DNA of 64,000 nucleotides from Chloroflexota bacterium (GTDB lineage: Bacteria; Chloroflexota; Anaerolineae; Anaerolineales; Villigracilaceae). Positions 57,547-64,000 of this stretch are shown here, piece after piece. A program made the position numbers and the translations under genes. Position 1 is the first letter of the stretch, and each line of letters opens with the position of its first letter. A model generated the notes under the pieces. The model saw nothing but the letters and a program-made list of their open reading frames with translations, searched no databases and was not told where the DNA came from. The stretch spans positions 1 to 64,000 of the forward strand of contig JACAEM010000010.1 of assembly GCA_013388855.1 (NCBI GenBank). Reading direction: 5' to 3'.

Positions 57547-59709
57547 ATGCACTTAAGCGAAACAGTAAATTCAGGGTTTTTCTTTCTCGCTCCATGGCTG
57601 GTCTTTGCGCCGGTCATCGGTTTGCTGATCAATATCATTTTCGGTGGCTGGTTCATGAAACGCTCGTGGGGCGAGAGGGCTGTTGGTGTGGTTGCGAGCC
57701 TGGCGTCGGGCGCGTCGTTCGTTGTCAGCGTGCTGCTGGCTTGGTCGCTGGCGGCAGGTCACGGCGAGGCGGTGATCGTCCCCTTCCTTGAGTGGATACA
57801 CATCGGCAGCCTTGAACTCGACTGGGCATTCCGTGTGGACTCTCTCTCCACTACGATGATGCTGGTCGTCTCGGGCGTTGGGACGCTCATCCACATCTAC
57901 GCCATCGGATACATGCACGAGGACGTGCGCTTCAAAGGGGATCCCGGACGGTTCCGCCGCTTCTTCGTCTTCCTCAACCTGTTCATCGCCATGATGATGA
58001 TCCTCGTCAGCGGCGACTCGTACCTGATGCTGTTCGTCGGCTGGGAGGGGGTGGGGCTGTGCTCCTTCCTGCTCATCGGCTTCTGGTACGACATGGACAC
58101 GCTGGGCAGACCTTCGTGGGCAAACTCGAACGCCGCCAAGAAAGCGTTCGTCACCAACCGCGTGGGCGACTTTGGTTTCCTCATCGCCGCTTTTATCATG
58201 TTCTGGGCGTTTGGCAGTTTTCAGTTCGATGAGGTCTTCGAAGCCGCACACAGCGTGGCGCCCGGCGTGATTGTGGCAATCACCCTGTTCATGCTTGTGG
58301 GGGTGGCGGGCAAATCGGCGCAGATTCCGCTCTATGTCTGGCTGCCCGACGCGATGGCAGGTCCGACGCCGGTTTCGGCGCTCATCCATGCTGCGACGAT
58401 GGTGACGGCGGGCGTCTATCTCATCACGCGCTCGGCGGAACTGTACACGCTTGTGCCGCAGGCGCAATACATCGTGGCAATGACCGGCGCCATCACTGCC
58501 CTGTTTGCCGCGACGATTGCCGTCGGTCAATACGACATCAAGAAGGTGCTGGCATATTCGACCATTTCGCAACTCGGCTTCATGGTTGCCGCGGTGGGCA
58601 TGGGCGCTTTCGTGGCGGGCATGTTCCATCTCGTAACACACGCCTTCTTCAAGGCTTTGTTGTTCCTCTCCGCCGGTTCGGTCATTTTGGGCTTGGAACG
58701 CGGACATCACCATGCGGAACATGGTCACCATGAGGAGCATGGAAAAGGCAAAACGAAATCCCCGAAGGGGGAGAAAGAAGGAAAGAGGAAAGAAGAACAT
58801 CACGAAGTTTTCGACCCCGGCGATATGCGCAACATGGGCGGGCTTCGCAAGACCATGCCGGTCACGTTCTGGTTGTACATGATTGGAACGCTGGCGCTGG
58901 CGGGCATTGTCCCGTTTGCGGGCTTCTGGTCGAAGGATGAGATTTTGCTCGATGCCAGCCGGCATTATCCCGCCGTGTACATTCTGTTGAGCATCGCCGC
59001 CTTCTTCACCGCCTTCTACATGGGGCGGCAAATCTGGATGGTCTTCTTTGGCGAGCCGCGTCATGAAGCCGCCGCTCATGCCGAGGAAAGCAAACCCATC
59101 ATCACCGCTCCGCTGATGGTGCTGGCGGCGCTTTCCCTGCTGGGCGGAGCGCTCAACCTGCCGTTCGAAGGCTTCCATCAACTCGGTCACTGGCTGGAAT
59201 ACACCCTGCACGAGGTGGAGGCGCTTCCGCTCGACCTGCAGGTGGCGGGCATTTCCACCCTGCTGGCGCTGGCTGCCATTTTCCTCTCCTGGCTGATTTA
59301 CGGGCGCAATCCGCTCAAGACTGGTCAACCCGACCCGTTGAAGAAACCGCTCGGCTTCATCTTCACCGGTATGGAGAACAAATGGTTTGTGGATGAAGGT
59401 TATTTTGCCGTCATCATCAATCCGTTCAAGAAGTTGTCCCAATTCCTGGCGGATGTGATCGACTGGCGCTTCTGGCACGACTGGTTCCATGATACGGTCA
59501 TTGCCGGGACGTACAACTGGGTGAGCAACATCGGTCTCAACCTCTACGCCGACCAGAAAGGTATTGATGCTTTTGCAAACTGGCTCGGCGCCGCGACACA
59601 ATCCATATCGGCGACCATGCGCAAGGTCCAGAACGGATTCGTGCGTTCGTATGCCCTGTCGGTTTTGCTGGGCGTTGTCCTTATCGTAGGGTACTTGATT
59701 TTGAAGTAA
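57547..59709 (+). CDS. nuoL: NADH-quinone oxidoreductase subunit L
   Basis: The 720-residue antiporter-like subunit has about 15-16 helices and ends in the long lateral helix region. Conserved signatures include LFVGWEGVGLCSFLLIGFWY, KSAQIPLYVWLPDAMAGPTPVSALIHAATMVTAG and VTHAFFKALLFLSAGSVI. A His/Lys/Glu-rich insert of about 40 residues (about 385-425, GHHHAEHGHHEEHGKGKTK) lies in a loop after the HAFFKALLF helix. It pumps protons. Confidence 0.96.
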   Translation: MHLSETVNSGFFFLAPWLVFAPVIGLLINIIFGGWFMKRSWGERAVGVVASLASGASFVVSVLLAWSLAAGHGEAVIVPFLEWIHIGSLELDWAFRVDSLSTTMMLVVSGVGTLIHIYAIGYMHEDVRFKGDPGRFRRFFVFLNLFIAMMMILVSGDSYLMLFVGWEGVGLCSFLLIGFWYDMDTLGRPSWANSNAAKKAFVTNRVGDFGFLIAAFIMFWAFGSFQFDEVFEAAHSVAPGVIVAITLFMLVGVAGKSAQIPLYVWLPDAMAGPTPVSALIHAATMVTAGVYLITRSAELYTLVPQAQYIVAMTGAITALFAATIAVGQYDIKKVLAYSTISQLGFMVAAVGMGAFVAGMFHLVTHAFFKALLFLSAGSVILGLERGHHHAEHGHHEEHGKGKTKSPKGEKEGKRKEEHHEVFDPGDMRNMGGLRKTMPVTFWLYMIGTLALAGIVPFAGFWSKDEILLDASRHYPAVYILLSIAAFFTAFYMGRQIWMVFFGEPRHEAAAHAEESKPIITAPLMVLAALSLLGGALNLPFEGFHQLGHWLEYTLHEVEALPLDLQVAGISTLLALAAIFLSWLIYGRNPLKTGQPDPLKKPLGFIFTGMENKWFVDEGYFAVIINPFKKLSQFLADVIDWRFWHDWFHDTVIAGTYNWVSNIGLNLYADQKGIDAFANWLGAATQSISATMRKVQNGFVRSYALSVLLGVVLIVGYLILK

Positions 59710-59714
59710 ATTCT

Positions 59715-59759
59715 CCCTCACCCCGTCCTCTCTCCATTGGGGAGAGGACGGGGTGAGGG
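59715..59759. repeat. Perfect 18-bp palindromic repeat between nuoL and nuoM
   Basis: CCCTCACCCCGTCCTCTC (59715-59732) pairs perfectly with GAGAGGACGGGGTGAGGG (59742-59759). It is the same family as the elements at 14499 and 41491. In RNA it gives a very stable hairpin inside the nuo transcript. Confidence 0.85.
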
Positions 59760-59774
59760 TAATGAGGATGGAAC

Positions 59775-61286
59775 ATGGAATTTCTTTTGCAACCTCTTAC
59801 TTTGCTGACCTTCTTCCCGCTGCTGGGTGTGCTGGTCCTGCTCTTCATCCCCAGCGACAATAAATCCGCGCTGCGCTGGACGGCGCTTGTCACGACGTTG
59901 GTCACGTTTGGTATTTCGATCTGGGTGTTGACCCAATTCGACGCTTCGAACGTGAACCTGCAACTGGCCGCCCAATACGACTGGATCACCGTGGCTGGAT
60001 GGAACATCCAATACTATCTCGGCATCGACGGTTTGAGCATTCTGTTGGTTTTGCTCACCGCGTTCCTCACGCCGATCTCCATCCTCTCCACATGGACTGC
60101 TGTGGAAGACCGCGTCAAGGTTTTCATGATCTTCTTCCTTCTGTTGGAAGTGGGCATGACCGGTGTCTTCCTGGCGCAGGATCTGTTCCTGTTCTATATC
60201 TTCTGGGAGTTCACACTCGTGCCGATGTATTTCCTCATCGGCATCTGGGGTGGACCGCGCCGCATCTACGCCGCCATTAAATTCTTCCTCTACACCATGG
60301 CGGGTTCCGTTTTGATGCTGCTTGCCATTCTCTGGCTCGGTATTTACGGCGGAACTTTTTCCGTGCCGGAATTGATCCAACAGGGTAATATCCCCGCCAA
60401 TATTCAGTGGTGGTTATTCTTTGCCTTCGCTGCCGCCTTTGCCATCAAGGTCCCGATGTGGCCCCTCCATTCGTGGTTGCCCGACGCCCACGTGGAAGCG
60501 CCGACTGCCGGTTCGGTCATCCTAGCGGGCGTCCTGCTGAAGATGGGTACCTACGGCTTCCTGCGCTTCAACCTGCCCCTGTTCCCCGAAGCGGCTGTCC
60601 GCGCCGCCCCGTGGATCGCGTTGCTCGCGACCATCGGCATCCTCTACGGCGCGATGGTCTCCTACGCCCAGTCGGACGTGAAGAAACTGGTCGCCTATTC
60701 CTCCGTCAGCCACCTGGGTTTCGTGATGCTCGGTTTGTTCGCCATGAATCCACAGGGTGTGGCAGGTGCCATTTTACAGATGATCAATCACGGTCTCAGC
60801 ACGGGCGCGTTGTTCCTCCTCGTCGGCATGATCTACGAACAGACCCACACCCGCGAAATCAAGGTCTATGGCGGCTTGTGGAAGATCACCCCGGTCTTCG
60901 GCTCGATCATGCTCATCGTCTCGCTTTCTTCAATGGGCTTGCCCGGACTCAATGGCTTTGTAGGCGAGTTCACGATTTTGCTCGGCGCGTTCGGTTCGCA
61001 AGCCATCGGTAATACAGCATACGCCATCCTCTCCGCCCTCGGTGTCATCATGGCGGCTGTCTATATCCTTTACATGTTCCAGAAGATGTTCCTCGGTCCG
61101 CAAGGCGAGATCGTGGACGAGGTCAAAAAGCACGGGCATGCCCTGCGCGACCTCAACTGGCGCGAGATCGTCACCGTCCTGCCGTTGCTGGTCTTCATCT
61201 TTTGGATCGGTCTGTATCCCAAACCCTTCTTCGCCCTCATGGCTCCCGCAGTCGAGAATCTGGTGAAGATGTTGCCGTTGCCCTAA
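59775..61286 (+). CDS. nuoM: NADH-quinone oxidoreductase subunit M
   Basis: The 503-residue antiporter-like subunit has about 14 helices and the signatures IFWEFTLVPMYFLIGIWGG, AIKVPMWPLHSWLPDAHVEAPTAGSVILAG and NHGLSTGALFLLVGMIYE. It forms one of the three proton channels. It follows the palindromic repeat by 15 bases. Confidence 0.96.
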   Translation: MEFLLQPLTLLTFFPLLGVLVLLFIPSDNKSALRWTALVTTLVTFGISIWVLTQFDASNVNLQLAAQYDWITVAGWNIQYYLGIDGLSILLVLLTAFLTPISILSTWTAVEDRVKVFMIFFLLLEVGMTGVFLAQDLFLFYIFWEFTLVPMYFLIGIWGGPRRIYAAIKFFLYTMAGSVLMLLAILWLGIYGGTFSVPELIQQGNIPANIQWWLFFAFAAAFAIKVPMWPLHSWLPDAHVEAPTAGSVILAGVLLKMGTYGFLRFNLPLFPEAAVRAAPWIALLATIGILYGAMVSYAQSDVKKLVAYSSVSHLGFVMLGLFAMNPQGVAGAILQMINHGLSTGALFLLVGMIYEQTHTREIKVYGGLWKITPVFGSIMLIVSLSSMGLPGLNGFVGEFTILLGAFGSQAIGNTAYAILSALGVIMAAVYILYMFQKMFLGPQGEIVDEVKKHGHALRDLNWREIVTVLPLLVFIFWIGLYPKPFFALMAPAVENLVKMLPLP

Positions 61287-61301
61287 AGCCACGGAGCGGT
61301 C

Positions 61302-62750
61302 ATGACGCTATCATACACAGAATTTGAAGTAATTGGACCCTATGCCCTGCTCACCATCTGGGCGTGTATTCTCCTGCTCATAGACCTCTTCATTCCACGG
61401 GGTCAAAAATGGGTTACCGCCCTCCTTTCAGCCGTTGGGCTGGCAGTCACGCTTGGCTTTACCCTTACCCAGGTTGGTCTCGAACGAGAAGGCTTCAACA
61501 AGATGGTGGTGGTCGATGGTTTCTCCACCTTCATCAACGCACTCCTCCTCGTCAGCGGTTTGCTCGGCGTGGCGCTTGCCTATGGGTACGTCAAACGCAT
61601 GGGGCTTGAACGCGGCGAGTATTACACACTCCTGCTGTTCAGCGTCACCGGCATGATGCTCATGGCGCAAGCCGCCGATCTGATCGTGGTCTTCCTCGCC
61701 CTGGAACTGCTTTCCATTCCGCTCTACGTACTTGCCGCATTCAACCGTCCCAAGACCGAATCAGAGGAGGCAGGACTCAAATACTTCCTGCTTGGCGCGT
61801 TCGCAACCGGATTTGTTGTCTACGGGACTGCCCTTGTCTTCGGCGCAACCGGTCATACCAACCTTTCCTCCATTGTTGCCTACGCCTCCACCGGGACCTC
61901 GGGCCTGCTCCTGACCATTGGCGCCGCCCTCATCCTCGTAGGGTTCGGCTTCAAAGTCGCGGCGGTCCCCTTCCACATGTGGACGCCCGATGTGTATCAG
62001 GGCGCTCCCTCCGCAGTGACGGCCTTCATGTCCTCCGGCGCAAAGATCGCCGGGTTCGCCGCGTTGTTGCGCGTCTTTTCGACCGCCTTCCCAACCCTCG
62101 CCGCCTACATGACCGATATCCTTTGGGCGCTCGCCGCGGTGACCATGATCCTCGGCAACTTCATCGCCATCTCGCAGACGAACATCAAGCGCCTGCTGGC
62201 GTATTCCAGTATCGCTCATGCAGGGTATATCCTCATGGCATTCGTGCCCTATGGAAATCCCGAAGTACGTAACGTTTCCATCGCCGCGGGACTCTTTTAC
62301 CTCGTCGCGTACGCAGTGACCAATTTTGGCGCGTGGGGCGTGGTCATTGCCCTCGAAAAAGCCGAAAACAAAGGGTTGGAAATCGCCGATTATGCCGGAC
62401 TCGGGCGGAAATATCCTGCTCTTGCCGCCGCCATGACAGTCTTCATGCTCTCGCTCATCGGCTTCCCGCCCACGCTGGGGATGGTCGGCAAGTTCTATCT
62501 CTTCCGCGCTGTGCTTACGGGCGGGTATGTCTGGCTTGCCATCATCGGCGTACTAACCTCCCTCGTTTCCGCGTACTACTATCTGCGGGTAGTCGTCACC
62601 ATGTACATGAAGGACGGTGAACCGGTCACCGAACGCGAGACCTGGCTTTCCATCACCACCGGCGCAACCGCCATCCTGACAGTGGTTGTCAGCCTCGCGC
62701 CGCAATCCCTGTTTTCATGGGCGAAGGATGCGCTGTTGAAATTGTTCTAG
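61302..62750 (+). CDS. nuoN: NADH-quinone oxidoreductase subunit N
   Basis: The 482-residue antiporter-like subunit completes the operon. Signatures are DLIVVFLALELLSIPLYVLAAF, GFGFKVAAVPFHMWTPDVYQGAPSAVTAFMS and KRLLAYSSIAHAGYILMA, giving about 14 helices and one proton channel. A terminator lies 24 bases after the stop. Confidence 0.96.
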   Translation: MTLSYTEFEVIGPYALLTIWACILLLIDLFIPRGQKWVTALLSAVGLAVTLGFTLTQVGLEREGFNKMVVVDGFSTFINALLLVSGLLGVALAYGYVKRMGLERGEYYTLLLFSVTGMMLMAQAADLIVVFLALELLSIPLYVLAAFNRPKTESEEAGLKYFLLGAFATGFVVYGTALVFGATGHTNLSSIVAYASTGTSGLLLTIGAALILVGFGFKVAAVPFHMWTPDVYQGAPSAVTAFMSSGAKIAGFAALLRVFSTAFPTLAAYMTDILWALAAVTMILGNFIAISQTNIKRLLAYSSIAHAGYILMAFVPYGNPEVRNVSIAAGLFYLVAYAVTNFGAWGVVIALEKAENKGLEIADYAGLGRKYPALAAAMTVFMLSLIGFPPTLGMVGKFYLFRAVLTGGYVWLAIIGVLTSLVSAYYYLRVVVTMYMKDGEPVTERETWLSITTGATAILTVVVSLAPQSLFSWAKDALLKLF

Positions 62751-62774
62751 TCGAGCGAAGACTTGATCGATAGC

Positions 62775-62803
62775 AGGGACGGGTTGAAACCCGTCCCTAT
62801 TTT
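62775..62803. terminator. Intrinsic terminator of the nuo operon
   Basis: AGGGACGGGT pairs perfectly with ACCCGTCCCT around TGAA, followed by ATTTTTATT. The next gene is convergent and ends at the same place. Confidence 0.85.
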
Positions 62804-64000
62804 TATTCCCGCCCTGAATAAAGATGGACCTGCCCCCTCCCCGCATTCTTTGCCGTGTATAGGGCCTTGTCTGCGTGGCTGAGAAGTTCGTTCAACGACC
62901 GGGGGGCGTCGGGGTCGTCCATCGTCATACAGCCGACACCGATGCTTGGCGTCAGTTCGATAATCCCCGCGTCACTGCTGATCGTGTACTCCTTGATTGT
63001 CTGGCTGATGCGTTTGGCGACCAGCACACCGTTCTCCGGTAGGGTTTCCGGAAGCAGGACAATGAATTCGTCTCCGCCATAGCGTCCCGAGATCTCGGTC
63101 GACCGAAGCGTGGAGCGGATCACGTTTGCAACCGTGGTCAACGCCTTATCCCCGGAGGCATGCCCGTGCTGGTCGTTGATCTGTTTGAAGTGGTCCACAT
63201 CCAGCATCAACGCGCAGAGCGGGTGCCTATAACGTATCGCCCGTTTCCATTCCTGTTCCGCGAGATTTAGGAAATGCCGCCGGTTGAACAGGTTGGTCAA
63301 CGGGTCGCGTGTAGCGAGTTCCTCCAAAATGGCATGGACGCGTTTATGCTCGTCGAGTTCGGTCTGTAGTTTTTCCTTTTGCAGACGCTGGATCTCCGCG
63401 TCGCGCTGGGCAGTCTCGACCTGATTGGAGACCCGCAAGGCGGCGAGTTGCCTGAGGGCGCCCTCCCCTGCGATTTCCTCTCTCAATGACTGGAATTTTT
63501 TGTAATGCTCCAGCGCCTTGTCGAACCGTTTGCGTTTCTCGAATATTTCGGACAAATAATGGTGACAGCGCGCCTGCTCGTTCCGCATTTTCATCTGCGC
63601 GGCTACCTCCAGCGCGTTGAGCAATTCCTTTTCCGCACGCTCGAGGTTGTTCTGTACAAGATATACCTGTCCCAGATCCACGAGAACGTAGGCGGAACTG
63701 ATATCGCGGCCGTATTGGTCGAAAAGCGACGCCGCATTGTGGAGGTTCAATTGAGCCTGCTCATATTTCCCCATGCCGGTGAATATTTCCCCGATGGTGG
63801 CGGTGATGTTGATCACGTCACCTTTCAAGCCGGCCTGTTTTGCCAGTTCCAGGCTTTTCTCCGCCATTTCGAGAGCGCTGGCGTATTCCCCGGATTTCAT
63901 CAGAATGGATGCCCAATTATTGAGAATGCGCGATTGCCCTTCGATGCTGTTCAATCCCATGAAAATATCGTGGGCATCCCTGTACATTTGGACGGCCTCC
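62803..64000 (-). CDS. TPR-GGDEF diguanylate cyclase, N-terminus beyond the window
   Basis: At least 399 residues are encoded and the frame is open to the window edge, so the start lies outside. The visible part has TPR-like helices (about five repeats, such as ILNNWASILMKSGEYASALEMAEKSLELA), a coiled coil and a C-terminal GGDEF domain with the intact motif SGRYGGDEFIVLLPE. An RxxD inhibition site is not evident just before it. It should make cyclic di-GMP in response to a protein or TPR-bound signal. It is a soluble protein as far as seen. Confidence 0.88.
   Translation of the reverse strand, partial: EAVQMYRDAHDIFMGLNSIEGQSRILNNWASILMKSGEYASALEMAEKSLELAKQAGLKGDVINITATIGEIFTGMGKYEQAQLNLHNAASLFDQYGRDISSAYVLVDLGQVYLVQNNLERAEKELLNALEVAAQMKMRNEQARCHHYLSEIFEKRKRFDKALEHYKKFQSLREEIAGEGALRQLAALRVSNQVETAQRDAEIQRLQKEKLQTELDEHKRVHAILEELATRDPLTNLFNRRHFLNLAEQEWKRAIRYRHPLCALMLDVDHFKQINDQHGHASGDKALTTVANVIRSTLRSTEISGRYGGDEFIVLLPETLPENGVLVAKRISQTIKEYTISSDAGIIELTPSIGVGCMTMDDPDAPRSLNELLSHADKALYTAKNAGRGQVHLYSGRE

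Noticed and set aside
57571-59721. A 716-codon open frame on the strand opposite nuoL
   Set aside because: It mirrors nuoL codon structure, has no ribosome site or recognisable domain, and its Arg/His/Gln/Glu-rich composition is typical of an antisense shadow in GC-rich DNA.
59715-59759. Transcription terminator inside the nuo operon
   Set aside because: The hairpin is not followed by a U-run and matches a dispersed repeat family, so it is better called a repeat.

Overview
The window looks like chromosomal DNA of a GC-rich member of the Chloroflexota, most likely class Anaerolineae. That placement is an inference. It rests on secreted lipoproteins with long Pro/Thr linkers, an NBR1-type Ig protein, a bacterial translin, tandem GerMN-like domains behind an M23 peptidase, a complete 14-gene complex I operon in nuoA-N order, and many short palindromic repeats between genes. 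I saw no rRNA, tRNA, CRISPR array, transposase or phage gene. Coding density is high and no stretch over 300 bases lacks a gene.

Layout. 0.2-5.8 kb: response regulator, flavin amine-oxidase-like protein, OsmC, alkaline-phosphatase-superfamily phosphodiesterase, NBR1-Ig lipoprotein, cytochrome b561. 6.1-8.7 kb: ssb, DUF3467, translin, membrane protein, DNPH1-like hydrolase, all on the + strand. 8.9-15.4 kb: on the - strand, a sensor kinase and GAF-receiver pair, a class 3 asparaginase with a degenerate metallo-beta-lactamase-fold partner, a Crp/Fnr regulator and an intact MBL hydrolase. 15.6-19.5 kb: a two-part membrane-tethered Cas4-like nuclease, NAD kinase, a zinc-finger membrane protein and recN. 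19.6-26.6 kb: an iron and tetrapyrrole region with bacterioferritin, feoC, a feoB split in two, feoA, two DtxR-family regulators, a HutX/ChuX-like heme protein and a PucC-type transporter. 26.7-31.5 kb: HTH regulator, membrane protein, DNA polymerase III delta, alkyltransferase-like protein, small zinc protein, aldo/keto reductase, surE. 31.6-35.3 kb: a - strand group of an enolase-like protein, a histidine phosphatase and an asparagine-synthetase-like ligase. 35.4-44.3 kb: secreted lipoproteins, the M23/GerMN protein and an MrfA-like helicase with an HNH insert. 44.4-47.9 kb: dnaG and rpoD. 48.2-62.8 kb: nuoABCDEFGHIJKLMN. The end of the window cuts a TPR-GGDEF protein.

How the genes work together. 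The nuo operon encodes a full NADH-oxidising, proton-pumping complex I including the NuoEFG module, so the organism very probably has a respiratory chain. The iron region combines uptake (Feo), storage (bacterioferritin), heme handling and two metalloregulators whose promoter regions carry palindromes resembling DtxR-family operators. dnaG-rpoD is a reduced macromolecular-synthesis operon.

Most notable observations: a Cas4-like nuclease whose motifs and four cysteines are shared between two separately encoded membrane proteins; at least five genes whose start codon lies 6-7 bases after a TATAAT-like box, implying leaderless mRNAs; a divergent enolase paralogue lacking the usual acid loop, in an apparent operon with a phosphatase and a ligase; FeoB split between its G domain and membrane domain; and palindromic repeats that have entered reading frames without breaking them.
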